Both the position numbers and the translations under genes were made by a program. From Alkaliphilus transvaalensis ATCC 700919 (GTDB lineage: Bacteria; Bacillota; Clostridia; Peptostreptococcales; Natronincolaceae): a DNA stretch of 64,000 bases. The notes beneath the pieces were generated by a model. The model was not told the origin of the DNA and made no database searches. It was given only the letters and a program-made list of their open reading frames with translations. Within the stretch, counting starts at the first letter, position 1, and every line of letters begins with the position of its first letter. Of the stretch, positions 11,064 through 22,185 are shown in pieces. The stretch spans positions 126,151 to 190,150 of the forward strand of contig NZ_KK211288.1 in the NCBI RefSeq assembly GCF_000621485.1, in the 5' to 3' direction.

Positions 11064-12398
11064 TTAGTGAGGAAGAATTGTAAATCTTAGGATGAATAAA
11101 ATTGCTAGAATATACATTGTAGGATGCACTTTATTACCTTTACCTAATACTAACTGAATAATACAGTAGAAGATGATCCCTGCTGCAATACCTTCAGCAA
11201 TACTGAAAGAGAAAGGCATTAAGGCAATAGTAAAGAAGGCTGGCAGTGCTTCTGAGAAGTCATCAAAATTAATTTGTCTTACAGAACCCATCATCAGAAC
11301 CCCTACAATAATTAACGCAGGTGCAGTTGCTTCCCCTGGTACCATTAATGCAAAGGGAGCTAAGAATACTGAAAGAATAAATAATACACCTGTTGTCACA
11401 GAAGTTAAACCTGTTTTTCCACCTTCTGCTACCCCAGCAGCAGACTCAACAAATGTTGTAACTGTAGATGTTCCTAAGGCTGCACCAGCTGAAGTTGCCA
11501 CAGCATCTGCTAATAATGCTCTGTTCATATTAGGTAGTTTACCTTTTTCATCTAACATTCCTGCTCTTGAACCAGTTCCAATTAACGTACCAATTGTATC
11601 AAACATATCTACTAAACTGAAGGAAATTACAACCGTAAGAACACTAGTAATTGCACCTACAACTCCTGCATTCCCAATATCTAATAAACCTGCAAAGTCC
11701 CATTTAAAAAGAGTTGGAGAGATATCTAATGAGAAAGCCATTACTTCCGTATTAGTTACGCCCATTGGGATTCCAAGTAATGCCGTTGCCACAATACCAA
11801 CTAAAATTGCACCTTTAACTTTTTTAGCCATTAAAATACCAGTAATAGTTATACCAATTACCGCAAGAATAGGACCAGCTGATTTAAAATCTGTTAATGC
11901 TAATAAAGTCGCTGGATTACTTACTATGATTCCTGCATTTTTAAAACCTAATAAAGCGATAAATAAACCAATACCACCACCGATGGCATGTTTTAACGAA
12001 TTTGGAATACCTTCAACAATCATTTCTCTAACGCCTGTAACTGTAAGAAGAATAAATAAGATTCCAGAGATAAAAATAGCTGCTAGAGCTTGTTGCCAAG
12101 TATATCCTAAGTGCATAACAACGCCATAGGTAAAGAATGCATTTAACCCCATTCCTGGTGCTTGGGCAAAGGGTAAGTTTGCATATAAGCCCATGATTAA
12201 TGTTCCTATAGCAGCAGATAAACAGGTAGCCATAAATACTGCATTAAAGTCCATTCCTGCTTGTGATAATATGTCAGGATTTACAAATAAAATATAAGCC
12301 ATTGTAATAAAAGTAGTAATACCTGCAATAATTTCTGTTTTTACATTTGTTTTGTTTTGTTCTAGCTTAAACTGTTTTTCTAAAAATGATTGTGACAC
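11064..12398 (-). CDS. pbuG: Purine (guanine/hypoxanthine) permease, AzgA/PbuG family NCS2
   Basis: This is an integral membrane transporter for purine bases, probably hypoxanthine and guanine. The 444-residue hydrophobic protein has about a dozen membrane segments and the family motifs FVNPDILSQAGMD, QAPGMGLNAFFTY near 78 and DMFDTIGTLIGTGSRAG near 263-279. Translation starts at a GTG preceded by AAGGAGG with eight bases spacing. The leader carries a guanine aptamer and a PRPP-type aptamer with one terminator, so expression should fall when guanine is plentiful and rise when PRPP accumulates. Substrate preference among guanine, hypoxanthine and adenine cannot be read from sequence alone. Confidence 0.93.
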   Translation of the reverse strand: MSQSFLEKQFKLEQNKTNVKTEIIAGITTFITMAYILFVNPDILSQAGMDFNAVFMATCLSAAIGTLIMGLYANLPFAQAPGMGLNAFFTYGVVMHLGYTWQQALAAIFISGILFILLTVTGVREMIVEGIPNSLKHAIGGGIGLFIALLGFKNAGIIVSNPATLLALTDFKSAGPILAVIGITITGILMAKKVKGAILVGIVATALLGIPMGVTNTEVMAFSLDISPTLFKWDFAGLLDIGNAGVVGAITSVLTVVISFSLVDMFDTIGTLIGTGSRAGMLDEKGKLPNMNRALLADAVATSAGAALGTSTVTTFVESAAGVAEGGKTGLTSVTTGVLFILSVFLAPFALMVPGEATAPALIIVGVLMMGSVRQINFDDFSEALPAFFTIALMPFSFSIAEGIAAGIIFYCIIQLVLGKGNKVHPTMYILAILFILRFTILPH

Positions 12399-12430
12399 TG
12401 TAAAATCCTCCTTTTTAATGTTAGTTGCAT

Positions 12431-12481
12431 AAAAATACCCGGAAGGATAGGCAACTTATAAGTGAAACCTATCCGCCCGGG
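12431..12481 (-). terminator. Riboswitch-controlled attenuator of the purine permease gene
   Basis: On the minus strand a long stem, CCCGGGCGGATAGG pairing with CCTATCCTTCCGGG, is followed by TATTTTT. Its 5' arm begins with the GCCCGGG that ends the ykkC-type aptamer. Aptamer folding and terminator formation therefore compete, as expected for a ligand-activated switch. Confidence 0.88.
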
Positions 12482-12563
12482 CTTTTCTCCCCTCGGTGTA
12501 GCATCTATTAATGCCTGTACCGCTCGGACCTTTCCATTATGTAGGATGGAACCCTAGGTACAC
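12476..12563 (-). promoter_or_regulatory. ykkC subtype 2 aptamer, probably PRPP riboswitch
   Basis: On the minus strand the segment reads GTGTACCTAGGGTTCC ... GGTCCGAGCGGTAC ... GCTACACCGAGGGG ... AAAAGCCCGGG. These are the conserved blocks of the ykkC-yxkD RNA. It follows a guanine aptamer in tandem and precedes a single terminator before a purine permease. That arrangement is known for the subtype 2b (PRPP) class. Subtype 2a (ppGpp) or guanidine cannot be strictly excluded by eye, but the neighbours favour PRPP. Confidence 0.85.
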
Positions 12564-12567
12564 TTTC

Positions 12568-12636
12568 ACTCATAGTAGAATGATTTACGGTCATTCTGTA
12601 GAGACTGTCGAACCCTATTATCGACATTATACGAGT
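12568..12636 (-). promoter_or_regulatory. Guanine riboswitch aptamer (tandem with PRPP aptamer)
   Basis: On the minus strand this is a purine aptamer. P1 is ACTCGTA / TATGAGT. The core has ATAAT, the P2 arm TGTCGA with loop TAATAGGGT, the J2/3 segment GTCTCTAC, the P3 loop CCGTAAA and the specificity segment TACTATG. The C in ACTATG corresponds to C74, which selects guanine or hypoxanthine over adenine. It lies directly upstream of the ykkC-type aptamer. Confidence 0.93.
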
Positions 12637-12666
12637 CAATATTCAAATGTTTATCAACCTAAATTT

Positions 12667-12695
12667 ATTGTACCAAATGAATTTACTTAGGTCAA
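12667..12695 (-). promoter_or_regulatory. Promoter of the permease riboswitch transcript
   Basis: On the minus strand TTGACC, a 17-base spacer and TACAAT form a good vegetative promoter. It starts transcription about 25 bases before the guanine aptamer, just after the guaA stop region. Confidence 0.8.
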
Positions 12696-12781
12696 TATAT
12701 TTTCGAATATTTTCTTGTTATTTTTGATATAAATATGCCATATATCGAACTATATTATATATTTTGTTGTTTAATATTCGT

Positions 12782-14314
12782 CTATTCCCATTCTACTGTT
12801 GATGGTGGCTTCGAAGTTATATCATACACAATTCGATTTACCCCTTCTACTTCATTGACAATTCTTCTTGACATTCTTTCTAAAACCTCAAAAGGAATAC
12901 GTGCCCAATCTGCTGTCATGGCATCGGAACTAGTTATCGCTCTAATCCCTATCGTATGGGCATAGGTTCTTTCATCCCCCATTACCCCTACACTTTTAAT
13001 GTTAGGTAGCACAGCGAAATATTGCCAGATTTCACGATCAAGACCTGCATTTTTAATCTCTTCACGAACGATAGCATCTGCTTCTCTTACAATATGCAGT
13101 TTTTCATCTGTTAGTTCACCTAATACCCTAACTGCCAGTCCTGGGCCTGGGAAGGGCTGTCTCCATACAATTTCATCGGGTAATCCTAATTCTGTTCCAA
13201 CTTCCCTTACTTCATCTTTAAATAGGTATTTAAAAGGCTCTATTAGATCAAACTGCATGTCTTCTGGCAGTCCGCCTACATTATGATGACTTTTAATAAC
13301 TGCTGCTGTGTCAGTACCACTCTCAATGATATCTGGATATAATGTTCCTTGCACTAGATAGTCGATTTCTCCAAGCTTTCTTGCCTCTTCTTCAAATAAA
13401 CGGATAAATTCTTCACCGATAATCTTACGTTTTTTCTCTGGATCAGATACTCCTGCTAGTTTTCCCATAAAACGGTCTTTTGCATTCACTCTAATAAAAT
13501 TTATTTTAAATTTATTTTTAAAGATTTCTTCTACCCAATCGCCTTCATCTTTTCTTAAAAGTCCGTGATCAACAAATACACAGGTTAAATTTTCTCCAAC
13601 TGCTTGATGAACTAATACCGCTGCTACAGAGGAGTCTACCCCACCAGATAAGGCACAAAGTACTTTTTTATCTCCCACTTGTTCTTGAATCGCCTTTATT
13701 TCCTCTTCTATGAAGTTTTTCATGGTCCATATTCCTTCACATTTACAAACTTCATATAGGAAATTCTTAATCATTTCCCTTCCATTTTCCGTATGCTCTA
13801 CTTCTGGGTGAAATTGTACTGCATAATGGCTTCTTTCTACATTTTCCATTGCTGCCACTGGACAATCAGCTGTTGAGGCTGTAATAATAAACCCTTCTGG
13901 TGCTTTCTCTATAAAATCTGTATGACTCATCCAACAAATGGAGTCTTGTTTAATATCTTTAAAAAGTGAGGAACTTTCATTAAGCTTTAGAGCAGTTTTA
14001 CCATATTCTCTATTTTTAGCTCTATTTACCTTCCCTCCAAGGGTTTCTGCCATTAATTGACCACCATAGCATATTCCTAAGATAGGGATATCTAAATTAA
14101 AGATTTCTGGATCACATTTAGGTGCATTTTCGCCATAAACACTAGAGGGCCCACCAGTAAAAATAATACCCTTTGGGTTCTTTTCTTTTATCTCTTCAAG
14201 GGTTATCTTATAGGGTACTACCTCACAATAAACATTAAATTCTCTAACTCTTCTAGCTATCAACTGATTATATTGTCCACCAAAATCTAAAACCAGTACT
14301 AATTCATTATTCAT
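12782..14314 (-). CDS. guaA: GMP synthase (glutamine-hydrolysing) GuaA
   Basis: GuaA aminates XMP to GMP. The N-terminal class I amidotransferase has the nucleophile in [11 protein letters not shown] near 80 and [11 protein letters not shown] near 168. The central PP-loop ATP pyrophosphatase has [15 protein letters not shown] near 220, and the dimerisation domain ends with the typical [10 protein letters not shown] chose the ATG at 14314, nine bases after GGAAAGG; an ATG at 14323 would have no spacing. The gene lies 50 bp downstream of guaB and probably shares its riboswitch-controlled transcript. Confidence 0.98.
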   Translation of the reverse strand: MNNELVLVLDFGGQYNQLIARRVREFNVYCEVVPYKITLEEIKEKNPKGIIFTGGPSSVYGENAPKCDPEIFNLDIPILGICYGGQLMAETLGGKVNRAKNREYGKTALKLNESSSLFKDIKQDSICWMSHTDFIEKAPEGFIITASTADCPVAAMENVERSHYAVQFHPEVEHTENGREMIKNFLYEVCKCEGIWTMKNFIEEEIKAIQEQVGDKKVLCALSGGVDSSVAAVLVHQAVGENLTCVFVDHGLLRKDEGDWVEEIFKNKFKINFIRVNAKDRFMGKLAGVSDPEKKRKIIGEEFIRLFEEEARKLGEIDYLVQGTLYPDIIESGTDTAAVIKSHHNVGGLPEDMQFDLIEPFKYLFKDEVREVGTELGLPDEIVWRQPFPGPGLAVRVLGELTDEKLHIVREADAIVREEIKNAGLDREIWQYFAVLPNIKSVGVMGDERTYAHTIGIRAITSSDAMTADWARIPFEVLERMSRRIVNEVEGVNRIVYDITSKPPSTVEWE

Positions 14315-14364
14315 TTTATTCATCCTTTCCAGTTGGCAATGATCTATCTATATAGAAATCTTAA

Positions 14365-15918
<1,554 letters not shown>

Positions 15919-15962
15919 TCAAATAACTACACTAATAAAAGATTTCCCATAACTTATGGAAT

Positions 15963-16277
15963 TTATAACGAAGTCTTCCTATTTAAATATAAAGGATGAC
16001 TTCGTTGAAACTCATTACGTAAAGTTCTTTATTTCTAAAAATAATTAGAGACAAACTTTCCTATTCGTTATAACGAAGTCTTCCTATTTAAATATAAAGG
16101 ATGACTTCGTTGAAACTCATTACGTAAAGTTCTTTATTTCTAAAAATAATTAGAGACAAACTTTCCTATTCGTTATAACAAAGTCTTCCTACCTAAATAT
16201 ATAAAGATGACTTCGTTGAAACTCATTACGTAAGGTTCTTTTTTTCTTAAAAATAATTAGAGACAAACTTTTCTATT
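15963..16277 (-). repeat. Three tandem copies of a 105 bp repeat in the guaB leader
   Basis: Copies lie at 15963-16067, 16068-16172 and 16173-16277 with an exact 105-base period. The first two are almost identical and the third has several changes. Each contains a hairpin, AACGAAGTCTTCCT pairing with AGGATGACTTCGTT with one mismatch, and the spacer-like text CTCATTACGTAAAG. The array lies between the riboswitch attenuator and guaB, so every read-through transcript carries three hairpins. Related degenerate sequence occurs near 36160-36230. Confidence 0.92.
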
Positions 16278-16282
16278 GATAT

Positions 16283-16335
16283 AAAAAAAACCGCATAACA
16301 ATTTCATTTCCATTAGGAGTGAAATTATTATACGG
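16283..16335 (-). terminator. Attenuator of the guaB riboswitch
   Basis: On the minus strand CCGTATAATAATTTCA and its partner TGAAATTGTTATGCGG form a long stem followed by eight U residues. The segment just after P1 (GGAGTTATTATA) can pair with the 5' arm as an antiterminator. Guanine binding should therefore stabilise P1 and allow termination. Confidence 0.88.
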
Positions 16336-16412
16336 GTTGCATTACAACCATAGGTTATTTAGATTAGTCTCTCTAATCTTGTTTACCCATTGATATCTTA
16401 ATATAATAACTC

Positions 16413-16483
16413 CACCCATAGTCAAATGATTTACGGTCATTTGGTAGAAACTGCCGAACCCTATTTTCGGCCTTATATGAGTG
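16413..16483 (-). promoter_or_regulatory. Guanine riboswitch aptamer upstream of guaB-guaA
   Basis: On the minus strand P1 is CACTCATA / TATGGGTG. The core reads ATATAAG, then a GGCCGA / TCGGC arm, GTTTCTACC, an AAATGA / TCATTT arm with CCGTAAA loop, and GACTATG. The C in GACTATG marks guanine rather than adenine specificity. It is followed by an attenuator and should repress guaBA when guanine is abundant. Confidence 0.96.
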
Positions 16484-16506
16484 AATCGATTAAATTGTTA
16501 TTAACT

Positions 16507-16535
16507 AAGTTATCAGATGGGTATATAGATGTCAA
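16507..16535 (-). promoter_or_regulatory. Promoter of guaB-guaA
   Basis: On the minus strand a perfect TTGACA is followed after 17 bases by TAACTT. The predicted start lies some 15-20 bases before the guanine aptamer. Confidence 0.75.
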
Positions 16536-16628
16536 GATATAATTCGATTAATTTCTACATATTAATTATATTTAAATTATTTACCAAATAAAAATTGCAT
16601 AATTGGTATTTTATTCAATTTTTCTTAC

Positions 16629-17021
16629 TTATTTTTTCTGGTTTACTCTTTCTATAAACTTATCCAATTGAATAATATATCTCTCATGGGTGCCTTCCCC
16701 AATCTTGTCTTTTTCATCAAAGGCTTCCACCTTAAAAGTTAATTTTTTTCCTTCTACTTTTAATAGTTCTGCAGTTGCATAAGCCTTCATCCCAACGGGT
16801 GTAGCAGCTAAATGTTTTACATCTAAATGAGTACCCACCGTCGCAAAGCCTTCTGGCAAATGGGGATCTACTGCCTTTAGGGCGGCCCCTTCCATTAAAC
16901 CAATCATTAAAGGAGTGGCATAAACCTTAACCCCACCACTGCCAAAGGCTTCAGCTGTGTCCTTCTCTGATACAATTATTTCTAACTTACCTTCCATGCC
17001 CACTTTTAAATTAAATTCCAT
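16629..17021 (-). CDS. Hotdog-fold thioesterase, FlK-like
   Basis: This 130-residue cytoplasmic protein resembles the fluoroacetyl-CoA thioesterase (FlK) family of acyl-CoA thioesterases. The catalytic-type positions are visible: T36 in YATPLMIG, E44 in LMEGAA and H70 in KHLAATPVG, with the same relative spacing as Thr42/Glu50/His76 of FlK. Most homologues have unknown substrates, so activity on fluoroacetyl-CoA should not be assumed. It is the last of three minus-strand genes after the zinc-ribbon protein (10 bp apart) and the aldo/keto reductase. Confidence 0.85.
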   Translation of the reverse strand: MEFNLKVGMEGKLEIIVSEKDTAEAFGSGGVKVYATPLMIGLMEGAALKAVDPHLPEGFATVGTHLDVKHLAATPVGMKAYATAELLKVEGKKLTFKVEAFDEKDKIGEGTHERYIIQLDKFIERVNQKK

Positions 17022-17031
17022 TTTATCACCC

Positions 17032-17235
17032 CTATCTTTTTTCTAAGAACCAGTAAACATAACCACATTCATCACAAACATAATTAGTTGCTGCCTTGTT
17101 GGCCCAATCAAAACCTAAAAATGTTGCCCCTGCTGTATTCATTAACGTCTCTCTTGTCCAAAATTCGTCATGTTTACAGACTGGACAAATTAGTTCATTC
17201 CCGTTTATTTCTATTTTTACCGCTTCATTTTCCAT
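17032..17235 (-). CDS. Small zinc-ribbon protein
   Basis: This is a 67-residue protein of unknown function. Two CxxC knuckles, CPVC near 18-21 and CDEC near 54-57, form an apparent zinc ribbon. Aromatic residues follow the second knuckle (GYVYWFLEKR). The gene lies between an Fe-S aldo/keto reductase (47 bp upstream) and the FlK-like thioesterase (10 bp downstream), and the three are probably cotranscribed. A role in nucleic acid or protein binding is possible but not shown. Confidence 0.8.
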   Translation of the reverse strand: MENEAVKIEINGNELICPVCKHDEFWTRETLMNTAGATFLGFDWANKAATNYVCDECGYVYWFLEKR

Positions 17236-17282
17236 ATTGGTCCCCCCGTATTATTATTATTTATCAATTTCCCTTAGTAATA

Positions 17283-18380
17283 TTACTTTACAACCTCTGC
17301 CATTTCCTTAAGTCTTTCTATAATAGGTAATTTCTGAGTACAAAGCCCTTCGCAAATACCACAGGCAATGCATTCAGCTGGTAAGATATCTTCTTCCTTT
17401 AGATTTCCTCTATCCTTTAACCAATTTAGATGTTCCATCATTCTTTCTGGCCCATCTAGTATAGAAAGGTTATAGGCCTCTAGATAGCTACTTATTTTAA
17501 TTTTTTTTGGACATTTTAAACAATAGCCACAGGTGGTACATAAAGTATTAATGCCTGTACCAACCTTTTCTTGAATTTCCTTTTCCTTTTCTGCTGAAAT
17601 CATTAAAGGTTTTTCAACCGTTTTTACATTCTCTTCTACCTCTTCGATAGTCCCCATACCTGCTAAAACAACAGTGATTCCCTTTTGAGCTGCATTAAAA
17701 CGTAGGGCTGCTTGGGGAACAGTTTCGTCTTCATGGCTTTTTAAGAAACTAAAATAATGCTGATGCTGAGGGATTAACCCACCCCCAAGAGGATTCATAG
17801 TTACAACTCCGATATTATGTTCTATAGCAGCATCTACACCCTCTTGTCTATGGGGATGATTAAGAACATTATACCCTAGTAAAACCCCTTCAAAAGCTTT
17901 ATCTTCTATAATTTTTCTTATATCTGAACCTTTGCAATGGGTAGAAATCACCAAGTGATCAATTAAACCCTCTTCCTTTGCCTTTAGAGCACCTTCATAA
18001 GGGCCCCCTGGCGCCATAACTCTTCCGTACTGGTCTAAGTCCATTACACACCACATATGGAAAAAATTAATTTTATTGACTCCCATTCGTTCTAAAGAGT
18101 TTTCAATTCTCCATCTTACTTGGTCGGCTGTAGCTTCTTTATTAACACTACTTTTAGTTGAGACATAAAATTCTCCTGGCATATTCTTAAATGCTTTTCC
18201 AAATATGTATTCACTTCTGTCTTTACAATAGAAGGGAGCTGTGTCAAAGTAGTTAATTCCAAGGGCATTGGCTCTTCTTACAACTTCTGCTCCATAATCT
18301 TCGTCTTCCCCAAAACGCATCCCTCCAAAACCAATAACAGATACTTTTTTACCTGTACTACCATACTCTCTGTATTGCAT
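17283..18380 (-). CDS. Aldo/keto reductase with C-terminal 4Fe-4S domain
   Basis: This is an NADPH-dependent aldo/keto reductase of the Fe-S-containing clostridial type, 365 residues. The N-terminal TIM barrel begins MQYREYGSTGKKVSVIGFGGMRFG and has the DTAPFYCKDRSE active-site region near 50, STKSS near 80 and FFHMWCV near 108. The C-terminus carries cysteine clusters CTTCGYCLKCPKK near 285 and CIACGICEGLC near 337, consistent with two Fe-S clusters. Substrate unknown. It is the first gene of a three-gene unit with the zinc ribbon and thioesterase. Confidence 0.92.
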   Translation of the reverse strand: MQYREYGSTGKKVSVIGFGGMRFGEDEDYGAEVVRRANALGINYFDTAPFYCKDRSEYIFGKAFKNMPGEFYVSTKSSVNKEATADQVRWRIENSLERMGVNKINFFHMWCVMDLDQYGRVMAPGGPYEGALKAKEEGLIDHLVISTHCKGSDIRKIIEDKAFEGVLLGYNVLNHPHRQEGVDAAIEHNIGVVTMNPLGGGLIPQHQHYFSFLKSHEDETVPQAALRFNAAQKGITVVLAGMGTIEEVEENVKTVEKPLMISAEKEKEIQEKVGTGINTLCTTCGYCLKCPKKIKISSYLEAYNLSILDGPERMMEHLNWLKDRGNLKEEDILPAECIACGICEGLCTQKLPIIERLKEMAEVVK

Positions 18381-18605
18381 TTTCTCCTACCTCCTTAGTC
18401 TAACCTACAAGTAATTCTACTTATATTATAAATTAATTTCGAAAAATTTCCAAATTTGTTTATATTTTTTTTACCAACTACGGAATGTATTGGCTAGGTT
18501 AATTACTTTTTATTTACGAAAAATATTAATGGATGAAACTGCATCCTAACATCCTATGTTCTATTCTTAAATTATTTTATAAAAAATTTAAAGGAGGTTT
18601 AAAAT

Positions 18606-18806
18606 ATGGGAGATTTTTTAAAAAAGCTAACTGATAATTGGTTTAACAATAGTCGCAATAATGCTGCCATCAGACACGAGTTTCCATTATACAACGTTAC
18701 CGATGGATGGCATACTGTAGAACAGTCAACATCTCCTTTAGTAATGGATCAAAATAGAGAAGATCATGAAAAAAACCATAGTAAGGAAGACCATCATCTA
18801 AAATAA
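18606..18806 (+). CDS. Small hypothetical protein with His/Asp-rich tail
   Basis: This 66-residue protein has no recognised domain. It starts after an excellent AAAGGAGG site. The N-terminal half has FLKKLTDNWFNNSRNN, and the C-terminus is rich in His, Asp, Glu and Lys (EDHEKNHSKEDHHLK). It lies upstream of two CotF-like spore coat genes in the same direction, so a link to sporulation is possible but only by position. Confidence 0.7.
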   Translation: MGDFLKKLTDNWFNNSRNNAAIRHEFPLYNVTDGWHTVEQSTSPLVMDQNREDHEKNHSKEDHHLK

Positions 18807-18913
18807 ATGAGTTTATGTATTTGATTAATGGCTTAAATTACAAGATATATCTTACCCCATCTTTTCTAATAATATAAAAGGAACTAAAAAAACATCTTTA
18901 AGGGAGGGTCAAT

Positions 18914-19174
18914 ATGCAGCAAAATATGAATAACCAAAACATGAATCAAAATCAACAAGGTATGAATAATCAACAAGGAAATATGCAATTGGATTCTAAT
19001 AATTTAAAAATTCTAGAAGACCAATTAGGTTATGAATCTCTAATGAACAAAAAGTTTTCCACTTATGCTAACTATTGTACAGATACTCAACTAAAGAACC
19101 TTTGCCAAGAAGCTGCTCAAAAACACAAGCAACATTACAATGAATTACTAAACTATCTAAATTCTCATCAATAA
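18914..19174 (+). CDS. CotF-like spore coat protein with Asn/Gln/Met-rich N-terminus
   Basis: This 86-residue protein begins with about 25 residues made almost only of M, N, Q and G, followed by a helical CotF/DUF-like segment (LKILEDQLGYESLMNKKFSTYANYC) and a second helix ending HKQHYNELLNYL. This architecture is typical of small clostridial spore coat proteins. A GGGAGG site precedes the ATG. The next gene encodes a second CotF-like protein 38 bp downstream, so the two probably act together in the forespore or mother cell. Confidence 0.75.
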   Translation: MQQNMNNQNMNQNQQGMNNQQGNMQLDSNNLKILEDQLGYESLMNKKFSTYANYCTDTQLKNLCQEAAQKHKQHYNELLNYLNSHQ

Positions 19175-19212
19175 TTTTTTTCGACTAATTAAACTTAAGG
19201 GAGGCTTTAAAC

Positions 19213-19491
19213 ATGACTCATCAAAGAAGTTTATCAGAAAAAGAATTAATGAATGATTTATTAGCTTCTGAAAAACAAGTTTGTTCTGCCTATAACACTG
19301 GCATTACAGAAGCATCTTGCCAAAATTTAAGACAACACTTAACCAGTTGTTTAAATGATACTCAAAACATCCAATATCAAATCTTTGATGCAATGCAACA
19401 AAGAGGCTGGTATCAGACTAAAAAGGCACAAACTCAAGATGTTCAAAGTGCTAAAACTAAGTATAATCAAGAACAAAATCAGTTACAGTAG
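19213..19491 (+). CDS. CotF-family spore coat protein
   Basis: This 92-residue protein matches the pattern of small CotF proteins: SLSEKELMNDLLASEKQVCSAYNTGI is the helical segment typical of the family, followed by LRQHLTSCLNDTQNIQYQIFDAMQQRGWY. It is Gln-rich at the C-terminus. It follows the other coat-like gene by 38 bp and is followed by a strong terminator at 19511. A structural role on the spore is inferred from the family. Confidence 0.8.
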   Translation: MTHQRSLSEKELMNDLLASEKQVCSAYNTGITEASCQNLRQHLTSCLNDTQNIQYQIFDAMQQRGWYQTKKAQTQDVQSAKTKYNQEQNQLQ

Positions 19492-19510
19492 TTAACTCAG
19501 ACAAATAGAC

Positions 19511-19557
19511 ACCTAGGTAAGTATGTGTAGATTACACGCTGACCTAGGTTTTATTTG
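19511..19557 (+). terminator. Terminator of the coat gene pair
   Basis: ACCTAGGT arms pair across a 23-base loop that contains an inner GTGTA / TACAC pairing. The stem is followed by TTTATTTG. Confidence 0.75.
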
Positions 19558-19687
19558 ATGAGATTATATGCTTTCAGTCCCATTCTTTAATATCGAACTT
19601 TACTTCTCTACCATTCCAACTAATTAGGTTTAACTTTTTACTTTAACTTATTATTACTTTAGGCGCTTAGCTATTGTAAAATTAATA

Positions 19688-19734
19688 GAAAAAAGTGTCC
19701 AATCTAAATAGCAGTTCTACCTTAGATTGGACAC
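19688..19734 (-). terminator. Terminator of groES-groEL
   Basis: On the minus strand GTGTCCAATCTAA pairs with TTAGATTGGACAC (13 bp perfect) and is followed by six U residues. Confidence 0.9.
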
Positions 19735-19843
19735 AATTTGAAATTCATATAGTGATTTAGTGATTTTTAAGGTGATAATCACCTATTAACCCCAGTATCT
19801 ATCTCATTAAATGCTTCTATTTATTACATCGTGTTTCTATTTA

Positions 19844-21520
<1,677 letters not shown>

Positions 21521-21532
21521 TTATAAAAGAGC

Positions 21533-21829
<297 letters not shown>

Positions 21830-21873
21830 TTAATGTTTTTTTATTTATTTTTTTATTTTTTATTAGCATATTA

Positions 21874-21900
21874 TTAGCACTCTTCATTAATGAGTGCTAA
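21874..21900 (-). promoter_or_regulatory. CIRCE element (HrcA operator) of groESL
   Basis: This is a perfect inverted repeat, TTAGCACTC, nine bases, GAGTGCTAA, identical to the CIRCE consensus. It is the binding site of the heat-shock repressor HrcA, whose gene is not in the window. Confidence 0.98.
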
Positions 21901-22141
21901 TCACAATATAATGTTATATAAAAGTAAGAAACCAAGCAAATCCCTCTAAAGGCTAATATATCCAATTACATGATTTTATAATCATTTAGATACGTTTTTT
22001 TTACTATTTCATTGTTTTTCTAATTATTTCATTTATTTTTACTTCAATTCAGATAATTCCGTATTATCAGCAGTAAAAATACAAAATTCAACCATTTAAG
22101 ATGGTTAGAAGCATCAAAATAATCTTCCTACTCAAACAAAT

Positions 22142-22180
22142 AAAAAGTCCCCTTTAAAACAAGCTATTTAAATGGGGACT
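22142..22180 (-). terminator. Terminator of the gene at 22186
   Basis: On the minus strand AGTCCCCATTTAAA pairs with TTTTAAAGGGGACT and is followed by TTTTTA. Confidence 0.85.
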
Positions 22181-22185
22181 AGGAG

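Larger units (their letters stand above)
19492..19843. other. Convergent intergenic region with two terminators
   Basis: This 352 bp gap lies between the coat genes (plus) and groEL (minus). It holds the terminator at 19511-19557 for the coat genes and the one at 19688-19734 for groEL. I see no gene between them. Confidence 0.7.

Noticed and set aside
11173-12129. Long plus-strand open frame of about 318 codons
   Set aside because: It lies wholly inside the purine permease gene on the other strand, has no ribosome binding site and its product is low-complexity Ala/Ile/Pro/Thr text typical of antisense reading of membrane genes.
15963-16277. CRISPR array
   Set aside because: The units are 105 bp identical tandem repeats without variable spacers and there are no cas genes.
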